From contig JAQUCE010000014.1 in assembly GCA_028686345.1 (NCBI GenBank), forward strand, positions 1-63,291: a DNA stretch of 63,291 nucleotides. Direction: 5' to 3'. The translations under genes and the position numbers were made by a program. Below, one piece after another: positions 17,204 to 25,619 of the stretch (position 1 is the stretch's first letter; each line of letters starts with the position of its first letter). A model generated the notes under the pieces. The model was not told the DNA's origin, searched no databases, and saw only the letters and a list, made by a program, of their open reading frames with translations. This stretch comes from Kiritimatiellia bacterium (GTDB lineage Bacteria > Verrucomicrobiota > Kiritimatiellia > RFP12 > UBA1067).

Positions 17204-18415
17204 ATGAAGAACAAGGCAACCATTGTTGAGATTACAAAAAACAATAGTTTTCGCTGGACAATAAGAGCTTTATTTCTTATCGGTTTTGTCGCGATCACAT
17301 GGAGTGCTAGTAGGCCGCCACACCTGCATGCGCTAGTGCCGGCTTGCAGCCTTTTTCTGGCACTTATGGCTCTCGTGACCGGCGGTTTCTCGATAATACT
17401 GCTGCCAGCGGCTCTGATTTTCCTAGTTGTGATCTTTAAAAAGCGATTTTTTTGCCGCTGGATATGCCCGGCTGGCAGTTGTTTCGAGGCAGTTGGCAAT
17501 CAATTCCCCACCAGGGGCTGGGTTGCAAGGGTTCCTCCACTAGGGCTCTGGTTTCTGTTTATTGGATTGGGTGCGGCTATGATGGGGTTTCCGCTTTTTA
17601 TTGTTCTGGATCCCTTGGCGATTTTTTCAGGCGCCTTTGGCTGGGTACGACATGACTTGACCCACTGGGAAAAAATAGGTGCAATGGCTTTCCCGGTGAT
17701 GGTAATCATGGCCGCCGCTGCTCCCTGGCTGTGGTGCGGCCGCTTGTGTCCGCTGGGTGCCATGCAGGACGTTGTTTTCAGCCCGCTTAATTGGATCAAA
17801 TTACGGAGGCGCTCTGCAGGCGAAGTTTCCGCGCATCCTTCGCGCTCTTTTGACAGGAGCCGCAGAATCTTTATGGGGCTTGGGATTGGTGTGGGGTACA
17901 GGTTGCTCTTAGATCCGGCTCGGGCCAGTTGTGAAAACCGTTTGATACGTCCGCCCGCCACAAAGGGAGAGGCGGAGTTCCTCTCGCTTTGTGCGCGCTG
18001 CGGCGCCTGCGCGCGCGCCTGCCCTGAGGGGATTATAAAGCAGAGCGGAACTGAGAGAGGATTTGCCGGTTTACTGGCGCCTGAGATTAATTTCAGATAC
18101 GGGGAGTGTCAGCCCTCCTGCATCCAATGCGGGCAGGTTTGTCCGAGCGGCGCGATTCCTGGATTTACGGTTAAAAACAAACACGAGCGGCCAATGGGAG
18201 TGGCAGCCGTGGACAATCAAACCTGTCGGCTGGCTTTGCATAAAGAGTGCGGGGCCTGCCTGAATGTCTGTCAATATCGTGCTTTAGATCTGGAGTGGGA
18301 TCCTGTGAATATGACCAGTACGCTGGTTGTGGATGGAGCGCTGTGCACTGGCTGTGGTTCCTGCCAGTATGTTTGTCCGGTTGATCCGGTTGCCATTGTT
18401 GTTAAGCCGCTGTGA
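17204..18415 (+). CDS. NapH/NapG-like polyferredoxin fusion membrane protein
   Basis: A 403-residue electron-transfer protein. Residues 15-200 form a NapH/YccM-type membrane domain with about four helices and the motifs FCRWICPAGSC (C84, C88, C93) and CGRLCPLG (C178, C182). An arginine-pair motif SRRIFMGLGIGVG (219-231), like a Tat signal, then leads into a NapG/MauM-like ferredoxin region. Its cysteine groups are C263-C266-C269-C273, C302-C306-C309-C313, C341-C349-C352-C356 and C381-C384-C387-C391. The order suggests that separate napH and napG genes have been fused. It probably passes quinol electrons to periplasmic partners. No reductase is nearby. Confidence 0.85.
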   Translation: MKNKATIVEITKNNSFRWTIRALFLIGFVAITWSASRPPHLHALVPACSLFLALMALVTGGFSIILLPAALIFLVVIFKKRFFCRWICPAGSCFEAVGNQFPTRGWVARVPPLGLWFLFIGLGAAMMGFPLFIVLDPLAIFSGAFGWVRHDLTHWEKIGAMAFPVMVIMAAAAPWLWCGRLCPLGAMQDVVFSPLNWIKLRRRSAGEVSAHPSRSFDRSRRIFMGLGIGVGYRLLLDPARASCENRLIRPPATKGEAEFLSLCARCGACARACPEGIIKQSGTERGFAGLLAPEINFRYGECQPSCIQCGQVCPSGAIPGFTVKNKHERPMGVAAVDNQTCRLALHKECGACLNVCQYRALDLEWDPVNMTSTLVVDGALCTGCGSCQYVCPVDPVAIVVKPL

Positions 18416-18422
18416 GGTAATT

Positions 18423-19901
18423 ATGAAACAGAAGAGGAGTGAATCGATCCTTAAACGCGTACTGGAGTTTCTTCAGCGCGGCATGTGGCAGATGTCGCTG
18501 CATAACAAATCCTGGATAGCCAGGAGTTTGGTCAAGCTCCTGCAGGTGCTGACTTTAGTGACAGATGGCTTTCGGCGCAACCAGTGCGCGCTGCATGCCT
18601 CTTCACTGACGCTCTTCTCACTGATTTCGATTGTGCCGGTGCTGGTGCTGATGCTGGCATTGGCCCGAACACTGGGCAACGCGGATGTGATCCGGGCTCA
18701 GATCGACAGCAGGATTGATCTGCTGGTGCATGGCCTTGAGCAGAGCGCTGTCAAGGAGGTCGCCGCACATGAGCAGGTGCCGGCTCAAGAGCAGAAACAA
18801 GCTCCGGCAGAGAGCGTTGTCCAGCCGGAGTTTGTCTCTGCGTTCACCCATCAATTTCGGGAGGTGGTTGACCAGATCTTTGAACAGGTCAACACAATTG
18901 ATTTCGGCAAGCTGGGCGGGATAGGAGGAATCCTGCTGATCTGGTCGGTAATCGGCGTGCTGGGCAAGGTTGAGGGCAGCTTCAATCAGATTTGGGGCGT
19001 TAAAAAATCGCGCACCTTTGTGCGTAAGTTCGCGGATTATCTCTGCGCGATTGTGATCCTTCCCTGTTTGCTGGCTGCCGTGTCAACAGTTCCCGTGGTT
19101 CAGATGGTCAGCTCAGTAACACAAAATTTACTCGGCAAGAGCGCGTCCAGCAACCTCTCTCTTTTTTTGGACTCCCAGTTTTTAAAGATCGTGATCTCCA
19201 GTGTGGGCGGAACACTGGCCTTCTCTTTTCTGCTGGGCTTTATGCCGAACGCGCGCGTTAAAATGCTACCCGCGCTGCTGGGTGGTTTGGTGACCCTGAT
19301 TCTGTTCGGCATCTGGCTGAAGCTCTGCACCATGCTGCAGGTCGGTATTGCACGGTACAGCGCTCTGTACGGCGGCTTTGCAGTGCTGCCGATTCTGCTG
19401 CTGTGGGTTAATACCAGTTGGCAGATCATTCTGCTGGGCTCAGAGATCTCCTTCGCGCTCCAGAACCGCGACACCTATATGCTCGAACTCTTTGCCGACG
19501 AAGCCAGTATGCGGGCGCGATTGCTGATGGCTATCACGCTCTGCGCTGAGAGTGTGCGCGCCTCACAGCAAAAGGGCGGCGGTGCCTTTGATGCCGAGCG
19601 CTATGCGCATGATAACGGCGTGCCGCACCGCTTTGTCACCCAGATTCTGGGTGAGTTGGTCGAGCATCACATTATCGCAGAGGTGGCTGATCAGCCCGGT
19701 AAGTTCCTGCTCTGCCGCTGCAGCAGCAAGCTGAGCGCCGGCGAGGTTGTCGATGCCATGATGAACCACGGCGAATCCATCCAGACTCTGGGGCTGGGCG
19801 AGCTGAGCTGTTCGGTGGCTGCGCTTGAAGAGCGCTGGCAGGCAGCTGAACAGCCAGTGCTGGAAATACCCCTGGCTCAATTGTGTGTGGCTGAAACCTG
19901 A
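18423..19901 (+). CDS. YihY/BrkB family inner-membrane protein
   Basis: A 492-residue member of PF03631, once mis-named ribonuclease BN; its function is unsettled. Membrane helices include RNQCALHASSLTLFSLISIV and YGGFAVLPILLLWVNTSWQI, and the conserved WGVKKSR and GSEISFAL are visible. A hydrophilic insert rich in Glu and Gln (about 105-135) separates the first helices. The C-terminal 120 residues resemble the winged-helix tail found in longer family members. ATG 18423 follows GTGAGG directly after the ferredoxin stop; the longer frame from 18327 overlaps that gene and is rejected. Third gene of a probable plsC-ferredoxin-yihY operon. Confidence 0.88.
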   Translation: MKQKRSESILKRVLEFLQRGMWQMSLHNKSWIARSLVKLLQVLTLVTDGFRRNQCALHASSLTLFSLISIVPVLVLMLALARTLGNADVIRAQIDSRIDLLVHGLEQSAVKEVAAHEQVPAQEQKQAPAESVVQPEFVSAFTHQFREVVDQIFEQVNTIDFGKLGGIGGILLIWSVIGVLGKVEGSFNQIWGVKKSRTFVRKFADYLCAIVILPCLLAAVSTVPVVQMVSSVTQNLLGKSASSNLSLFLDSQFLKIVISSVGGTLAFSFLLGFMPNARVKMLPALLGGLVTLILFGIWLKLCTMLQVGIARYSALYGGFAVLPILLLWVNTSWQIILLGSEISFALQNRDTYMLELFADEASMRARLLMAITLCAESVRASQQKGGGAFDAERYAHDNGVPHRFVTQILGELVEHHIIAEVADQPGKFLLCRCSSKLSAGEVVDAMMNHGESIQTLGLGELSCSVAALEERWQAAEQPVLEIPLAQLCVAET

Positions 19902-19943
19902 GAAATAGGGTATTATACGGGGTTCAGGAGTCAGGAATCAATG

Positions 19944-19984
19944 CCACCAAGTCACCAGGTCACCAAGTCACCAGGTCAAAAAAC
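19944..19984. repeat. CACCAGGTC minisatellite copy
   Basis: Alternating CACCAAGT and CACCAGGT units end in GGTCAAAAAAC, just before the metG start. If translated, it would add a spurious 19-residue N-terminus to MetG. Confidence 0.8.
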
Positions 19985-19997
19985 AGTAGTAAAAATT

Positions 19998-22034
19998 ATG
20001 CCAAACATAACAAATACATCAGAAAAAACGCGCAAAATAGTTGTTACAGCAGCCCTGCCATATGCCAATGGCGATATCCATATCGGGCATTTGGTGGAGT
20101 ATTTGCAGACCGATTTCTGGGTGCGTTTCCAGAAGATGCGCGGTCATAGTTGCCTCTATATCTGCGCGGATGACACCCATGGAACGCCGATCATGGTGCG
20201 CTCCCGCAATGAAGGGATCACCCCTGAGGAGCTGATTGCGCGCAGCTATGCGCTGCATGTCAAAGATTTTGAAGATTTCCAGATACAATTCGATCACTAT
20301 GGTTCAACCAACTGCGAGGAGAACCGCGAGCTGAGTGAGAGAATCTTCAAGGCCATGGAGGAGAGTGGCGCCATCACCTTGCACACAAAGGCGCGCTTCT
20401 ACTGTGCCAAAGACCAGATGTTTCTGCCCGACCGGTTTGTGAAAGGTACCTGCCCCAAATGCGCCGCTGAAAATCAGTATGGCGACTCCTGTGATACCTG
20501 CGGCGAAACCTATCATGCTGAAGAGCTACATGAGCCCAGCTGCACACTTTGCGGCGACACTCCGATCACCCGTGATAGCGAGCACATCTACTTTGAGCTG
20601 GAGCCGTCGCGCGATTTTTTAAAGGATTGGATTCCCGCCCACACCGCGCCTGAGATTGCCAATAAGCTGCTGGAGTGGTTTGATGAGCCCCTGCGCGGCT
20701 GGTGTATCTCGCGCGACGCGCCCTATTTCGGATTTGAGATCCCCGGACACCCCGGCAAGTTTTTCTATGTCTGGGTGGACGCGCCGATCGGCTACATGGC
20801 CTCGCTAACCCAATGGTGTAATCAAAACAACGAAAGCTTCGATGATTGGTGGCAGAACCCGGAGGCCGAGCTTTATCACTTTATCGGCAAGGATATTGTG
20901 CGTTTTCACTCTCTTTTCTGGCCGGCCATGCTCAAGGTCGCTGGCTTTAAAACCCCGGATCAGATTTTTGTGCATGGCTTCCTGACTGTCAATGGCGAGA
21001 AAATGAGCAAATCCAAGGGCACCTTTATCAAGGCACGCACCTACTTGGATTTCTTAAAAGCCCAGGATCTGCGTTTCTACTATGCCTGCAAGCTCAATAG
21101 CACCGCCGATGATATTGACCTCAATATCGACGACTTTATCGGCCGGGTCAACTCTGATCTGGTTGGCAAGATCACCAACCTGGCCTCGCGCGGTGCCCAG
21201 ATGCTGCACAAACGGCTCGATGGCGTCTGCGGCGTGATGGAGCCTGCCGGGCATCAGCTCTGCGAAGAGGCCCGCTCCCGCTCAGAGCGGATTGCGACAC
21301 ACTATGAAGCTCGCGATTTTAACAAGGCAATGGTCGAGGTCCGAGCCCTGGCTGATCTGGCCAACCAGTACTTTGACACAGCCGCGCCATGGCTGTTGAT
21401 CAAGAGTGATCCGGAGGCGGCGCGCAGTGTCATGACCTCAGTGCTCAATCTATTCCGCATCCTGGCCATTTATCTGACTCCGGTTCTCCCCGCGTACGCC
21501 GCGCAGGTGGCAGCTCTCTTCCATGAAGAGCCCTATCAATGGTCAGACCTTTTCAAGGATGTCGAAAACACCCCGATAGGGCCCTACACCTACTTGGCCG
21601 AGCGGGTGGAGCCAGAGGCTGTGGCGCAGATGGTTGAGGCAAGTCGCGAAGATACCGCGCCCCCGGCTGCCGCCACCGGCACACCCGGCATCGCGGCGGT
21701 CAAAGCGACCATTGATATTGACACCTTTTCCAAGATGGATCTGCGGGTGGCCACGATTCTCGCGGCTGAGGCGGTCAAAGGGGCGGACAAGCTGATCCGC
21801 GTGCAGCTGGATATTGGCGATAATCAGCCGCGCCAGGTGTTCGCTGGCATAAAAAAGCACTACGATCCAGCAACACTGGTGGGCCGCCAAGTGGTGATGG
21901 TCGCCAATCTGGCACCGCGCAAGATGCGCTTCGGCCTCTCCGAAGGCATGATCCTGGCAGCCGGCAACCCGGATGGCGGGCTGTTTGTAGTGGCTCCGGA
22001 TCAGGGCGCCCTGCCCGGCGCGGGCGTGCAGTGA
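19998..22034 (+). CDS. metG: Methionyl-tRNA synthetase with C-terminal tRNA-binding domain
   Basis: Charges initiator and elongator tRNA-Met. The 678-residue protein has the class I HIGH motif as HIGH (28-31) and KMSKS at 335-339. The zinc knuckle appears as CPKC / CDTC and later CTLC. From about residue 575 a Trbp111-like OB domain follows (FSKMDLRVATILAAEAVKGA ... MRFGLSEGMILAAG), as in long MetG forms. I choose ATG 19998 (MPNITNTSEK), because residues before it would come from the CACCAGGTC minisatellite. No Shine-Dalgarno is evident. Confidence 0.96.
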   Translation: MPNITNTSEKTRKIVVTAALPYANGDIHIGHLVEYLQTDFWVRFQKMRGHSCLYICADDTHGTPIMVRSRNEGITPEELIARSYALHVKDFEDFQIQFDHYGSTNCEENRELSERIFKAMEESGAITLHTKARFYCAKDQMFLPDRFVKGTCPKCAAENQYGDSCDTCGETYHAEELHEPSCTLCGDTPITRDSEHIYFELEPSRDFLKDWIPAHTAPEIANKLLEWFDEPLRGWCISRDAPYFGFEIPGHPGKFFYVWVDAPIGYMASLTQWCNQNNESFDDWWQNPEAELYHFIGKDIVRFHSLFWPAMLKVAGFKTPDQIFVHGFLTVNGEKMSKSKGTFIKARTYLDFLKAQDLRFYYACKLNSTADDIDLNIDDFIGRVNSDLVGKITNLASRGAQMLHKRLDGVCGVMEPAGHQLCEEARSRSERIATHYEARDFNKAMVEVRALADLANQYFDTAAPWLLIKSDPEAARSVMTSVLNLFRILAIYLTPVLPAYAAQVAALFHEEPYQWSDLFKDVENTPIGPYTYLAERVEPEAVAQMVEASREDTAPPAAATGTPGIAAVKATIDIDTFSKMDLRVATILAAEAVKGADKLIRVQLDIGDNQPRQVFAGIKKHYDPATLVGRQVVMVANLAPRKMRFGLSEGMILAAGNPDGGLFVVAPDQGALPGAGVQ

Positions 22035-22088
22035 GAGGGATAGCCGAAAAACGATGAAGTAACTCGACAAAATGGGCAGGTTATGGGC

Positions 22089-22150
22089 AACGTGGGAGGG
22101 GCATCCTGCCCCTCGGCAGCCTCAGAGGGGCTGGAAGCCCCTCCCACGTT
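22089..22150. repeat. Cruciform-forming nested inverted repeat
   Basis: Perfect 14-bp outer arms (AACGTGGGAGGGGC / GCCCCTCCCACGTT) enclose two inner hairpins, GAGGGGC-ATCCT-GCCCCTC (22096-22114) and GAGGGGC-TGGAA-GCCCCTC (22125-22143). The ATCCT and TGGAA loops are the same as in the CAAGC-stemmed repeats elsewhere. It lies 55 bp after metG and could act as a terminator, though no T-tract follows. Confidence 0.85.
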
Positions 22151-22184
22151 AGATAGTGAAATCAGTGTCTGACACTTAGTCGTC

Positions 22185-22263
22185 ACTGCAGTGCGTGCCG
22201 GAGGGACGCGCCAGCCGAGTGACAGGCAGGTCGAAGCTGTAGGGCGCGGGCCGTGAACGCGCC
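22185..22263 (+). repeat. Single dispersed copy of the 102-bp array unit
   Basis: The segment matches the reverse complement of the 37.3-37.8 kb array unit: CGCGCCAGCCG, then CGAAGCTGTAGGGCG. GTAG at 22239-22242 heads the hairpin GGCGCG ... CGCGCC (22243-22263). Confidence 0.7.
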
Positions 22264-22401
22264 GGCGGTTGCAAGTGTGGTGCTTCGCGAGTCGGAACGC
22301 TTGACGATTGGCCATAAAAGCACTACCCCGGCTGTCACGGCCCGCGGCTACAGTGCTGCGCAGGACGGATTGCAAGCCGCTTGCAAGATCTGTCGTTCGG
22401 T

Positions 22402-22548
22402 GTCGCTCATAGAGCGACTACTACACATGCGCTGAGAAAAACAACCTGGTTACTGCGACCAAGTGGGCGAAAAAGACAAGGTTTGAGATTAAGATTGTGA
22501 TTAGGATGTGCATCCCTCCTACTCACAGTCCTAATCGCAATCCTAATC
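22402..22548. repeat. GTAG hairpin and a 20-bp imperfect inverted repeat
   Basis: On the minus strand GTAGTAG heads TCGCTC-TAT-GAGCGA (22402-22424). Further on, 22487-22506 and 22529-22548 are 20-bp arms matching at 18 positions (GATTAAGATTGTGATTAGGA and its partner). The 594 bp between metG and the prenyltransferase hold only such repeats; I see no gene. Confidence 0.75.
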
Positions 22549-22628
22549 AAACAACGGTGGTTTTCAGTTATGTACGACTAGTGACACGTCACTAGAAAAG
22601 TCGAAGTTGTAGGCAAGGATTCAAACAT

Positions 22629-23516
22629 ATGCGATTTAAAGAGTGGATTAAATCATTGCGCCTCTGGTCGCTGACAGCAGCGACCATCCCGGTTCTGGTG
22701 GGTTCCGCCTGCGCCTACCGGAGCGGGCATTTCTCATGGAATATTTTCACGTTGACGATGCTCAGCGGGTGGGCGCTGCAAGTGGCGGTCAACCTGCTCA
22801 ACACCTATGGCGATTATCGCTCCGGGGTGGACCTGCGCAAAAAAAAGGTGACCTGTGTAATTCTGATCAATGGTCAGTTCAAGCCCTGGGAGGTTCTGAC
22901 CTCCGCGCTGATTTTCACAGCACTGGGTGCGCTGTTAGGGCTCTGGGCCGCGGCTTTGAGCAGCTGGAACCTGCTTTATTTCGCAGTGCCCGGTGTGCTG
23001 GGGGTGATTTGTTATACCACTGGCACCAAATACAAATACATTGGGCTGGGTGTTCCAGCGGTTTTTGTTCTGATGGGTGTAGTGATGGTGATGGCAGCGT
23101 ATTATGCGCACACCTGTGCGCTTTCATGGACAGCCTTGGTGGTTTCGTTGCCAGTCTCCGCGCTGGTGGCGGTTATCCTGCATGGCAATGATCTGCGTGA
23201 TTTCGAGAGCGATGCCGCCGCCGGCATCCGGACAACCGCCTCCATGCTGGGACTTGCATATGGCAAAGTGCTCTTCTGCATCCTGCACGTGGCAGCGTAT
23301 ATTGCCGTAGTCGTCGGGGTGGCTTTCAGCGTGCTGCCGCTCTGGAGCCTGCTGGCGCTGCTGGCCGCGCCGCTGAGTTTCAAGGTCTGTGAAACCTGCC
23401 TGACCACCTTTCAACCCGGAGCTGAGCATGCGGAGGCCCAGAGTCTGGTGATAGTCTCGGTGCAGACCCACCTGCTCTTCGGTATTCTGCTCACAATCGG
23501 CATGGCTGTTGGGTAG
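22629..23516 (+). CDS. UbiA-family prenyltransferase (MenA-like)
   Basis: Integral membrane enzyme that attaches a polyprenyl chain to an aromatic acceptor, most likely 1,4-dihydroxy-2-naphthoate on the way to menaquinone. The 295-residue protein has about eight helices. The two Asp-rich prenyl-diphosphate motifs are NLLNTYGDYRSGVD and HGNDLRDFESD, followed by GIRTTASMLG. The NTYxDYxxGxD form and the HxNDLRD form are typical of MenA. AAGGA precedes the ATG. No other menaquinone gene is nearby, so the acceptor is inferred from motif resemblance. Confidence 0.85.
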   Translation: MRFKEWIKSLRLWSLTAATIPVLVGSACAYRSGHFSWNIFTLTMLSGWALQVAVNLLNTYGDYRSGVDLRKKKVTCVILINGQFKPWEVLTSALIFTALGALLGLWAAALSSWNLLYFAVPGVLGVICYTTGTKYKYIGLGVPAVFVLMGVVMVMAAYYAHTCALSWTALVVSLPVSALVAVILHGNDLRDFESDAAAGIRTTASMLGLAYGKVLFCILHVAAYIAVVVGVAFSVLPLWSLLALLAAPLSFKVCETCLTTFQPGAEHAEAQSLVIVSVQTHLLFGILLTIGMAVG

Positions 23517-24174
23517 GGCCTAGATCCGCGCGGGGAGCGGAGTGGAAAAGTTCGCGAGTGCGCGAGTGAAGAGGTCGCGTCTTTTGTGCGGGAGCAACGT
23601 AGCTCCGATTTTCAATCGGACATGTCCGGTTGAAAGCCGAGGCGCGGGTCAAGGAAGTCGTCCGCTTTGCGGGCGACTACGGGCGGCACGCAAGTGAAAG
23701 GCTACGCAGTATGGTCAGCCGCGCCTCCGGTTGATGACGGCGGCGACGATGCTGGTTGACGAGCCCACGCATGTTCCCAATCGACGGCCAACATCGTCGC
23801 ACAGCATCGTCAACCAATGTCGCACGTAGAGCGACTGCTACACATGCGCTGCACGGCGCAGTGCAAGGGTTGTGGTTCGGTGTAGTAGCCGCTCTAAGAG
23901 CGGCATTTTGCTACAGGCTCGTGAAAAGCGCGCCCTGGGGTGTAGGGTTGCTTCCAGCATGTCCGCCGTAGCCTTGGCGAAGGAGGATGAAGCAATTAGC
24001 GGATGCCAGGCGGTTGTTCGCCAAAAGCACGCCGTAAGGTTTCATAATCTTTTGGAAGCAACAGTGACAATGCCCTGATTAAATGGTACATTTAATAACT
24101 CATCGCAGAACGGTTTGACCGAAAAAATGATCGGTGGTCAAAGGATGGTTGTTTAATTCAAAAAAGGAGATATC
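23517..24174. repeat. Mosaic of REP-like hairpins and a 200-bp composite element
   Basis: No gene is apparent. In order: GTAG + TCCGATT-TTC-AATCGGA (23599-23620); a GACGATGCTG...CATCGTCGCACAGCATCG module (about 23741-23816); minus-strand GTAG + TCGCTC-type hairpin (23819-23841); plus-strand GTAG + CCGCTC-TAA-GAGCGG (23885-23903). A full copy of the composite element then runs to about 24060, with GTAG + CCTT-GGCG-AAGG at 23968-23982. The next gene has its own AAAAAAGGAG ribosome site. Confidence 0.8.
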
Positions 24175-25164
24175 ATGCAATACAGAGAGTTGGGCAATTC
24201 CAATCTAAAGGTCTCAGCAATTGCGCTCGGCGCATGGGCGATCGGTGGCGGCCCTTGGTGGGGCGAAGTGGATGACAACGAATCAATCCGCGCGATACAG
24301 GCTTCAATCGATGCCGGGGTGACACTGATTGACACAGCGGCAGTCTACGGGTTTGGTCGCAGCGAAGAGGTAGTCGGACGCGCGATCCGCGGCAGGCGCG
24401 ACCAGGTGGTGCTTGCCACCAAATGCGGTCTGTGGTGGGGGGACGAGAGCGGGCCGGTTCACTTCGTACAGGACGGTAAAACGGTCCGGCGCTGTCTAGA
24501 GCCCCGCACTTTGCGGCTTGAGCTTGAGAGTAGTCTGCGCAGGTTGAATGTTGAAACAATTGATCTTTATCAGACCCATGCTCAGGCGAGTGAACCTCTT
24601 AAGACCCCGATTGCGGAGACCATGGCTTGTTTGATGTCAATGCGCGATGAGGGCAAAATTCGCGAAATCGGCGTTTCAAACTGCACACCTGAGCAGATGG
24701 ATGAATATCTCGCCGCAGGCGTGATCGTAAGCAACCAGCCGCGTTACAGCATGCTTGATCGGAAGATCGAAAAGGAGTTGTTGCCCTACTGCCGCAAGCA
24801 CAACCTGGCAGTGCTGGCCTACTCCCCGCTGGAGCAAGGACTTCTGACCGGCAAGATCGGTATGGAAACAAGCGTTGATCCTGAGTCATTCCGCAACAAG
24901 CTCTCTTGGTTTGCCCCGGAAAAACGCAGGCTTGTTATAAAACTACTCTCAGCGTGGGAACCACTGACACAACAGTATAACTGCACGCTCGCGCAACTGG
25001 TGATTGCCTGGACAATCGCGCAGCCCGGCGTAACCGTCGCGCTTTGCGGTGCTAGAAAATATGAGAATGCAATCGAAAACGCTGGTGCCGGCGCTTTGAA
25101 GATCGTGCCCGACGACCTTGCGCGCATGCGTCGCGAGGTTGAGGCGATCGCGCCGCTCGAATAA
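24175..25164 (+). CDS. Aldo/keto reductase
   Basis: NADPH-dependent reductase with a TIM-barrel fold, 329 residues. The catalytic tetrad is visible: D53 and Y58 in LIDTAAVYGFGRSEE, K83 in VLATKCG and H135 in DLYQTHAQ. The C-terminal IVSNQPRYSMLDR and GARKYENAIEN form the cofactor side. Closest in style to the YajO/IolS-like AKR groups; the substrate is unknown. An excellent AGGAG site precedes the ATG. It is a single gene, with repeat-filled spacers on both sides. Confidence 0.93.
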   Translation: MQYRELGNSNLKVSAIALGAWAIGGGPWWGEVDDNESIRAIQASIDAGVTLIDTAAVYGFGRSEEVVGRAIRGRRDQVVLATKCGLWWGDESGPVHFVQDGKTVRRCLEPRTLRLELESSLRRLNVETIDLYQTHAQASEPLKTPIAETMACLMSMRDEGKIREIGVSNCTPEQMDEYLAAGVIVSNQPRYSMLDRKIEKELLPYCRKHNLAVLAYSPLEQGLLTGKIGMETSVDPESFRNKLSWFAPEKRRLVIKLLSAWEPLTQQYNCTLAQLVIAWTIAQPGVTVALCGARKYENAIENAGAGALKIVPDDLARMRREVEAIAPLE

Positions 25165-25619
25165 GCATGCCGCCCCATAGCACAGCAAGCGCTCAGTACA
25201 TCGGTTCGCGCTCAGCGTGGAATGGAGAAATGCGGGAGTGAAGAGGTCGCGCCTTTGGTGCGGGAGTAACGTAGCTCCGGTTTCCAACCGGAGATGTCCG
25301 ATTGGAAATCGGAGCTACGAGAGTTCAGCTTCGCCTCCGGTTCACGATAGCGGCGACGATGCTGGTGGACAATTTACCGCATGATCCCAATCGCCGGTCA
25401 ACATCGTCGCACAGCACCGTTGACCGCAGCGGTAGGGCGCAACCTCCACCGCGCCGCCCGGACGACCTTGCGGTGCAAGTGTAAACTTTGTCGTTAACTT
25501 TGTCGGAGTGGAATGAACGCGCTGCGTTGTTTTTTCCAGTCGCCTAAGCGACTAAAGAGGCTTGTCCATGGCCCGGCTACTTGACAACCACAGCTTGCGA
25601 AGCCCGCAACAGGAAAATT
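25165..25619. repeat. Repeat-filled spacer with a perfect GTAG double hairpin
   Basis: At 25271-25318 two hairpins face each other, GTAGCTCCGGTTTCCAACCGGA and its near-exact reverse complement, so both outer ends read GTAG. A GATGCTGG...CATCGTCGCACAGC module follows (about 25349-25425). At 25432-25455 GTAG heads GGCGC ... GCGCC. No gene is seen before lgt. Confidence 0.8.

Noticed and set aside
23740..24060. Small ORFs of 68-71 residues in the repeat spacers
   Set aside because: They coincide with the dispersed composite element and recur in other frames in other copies.
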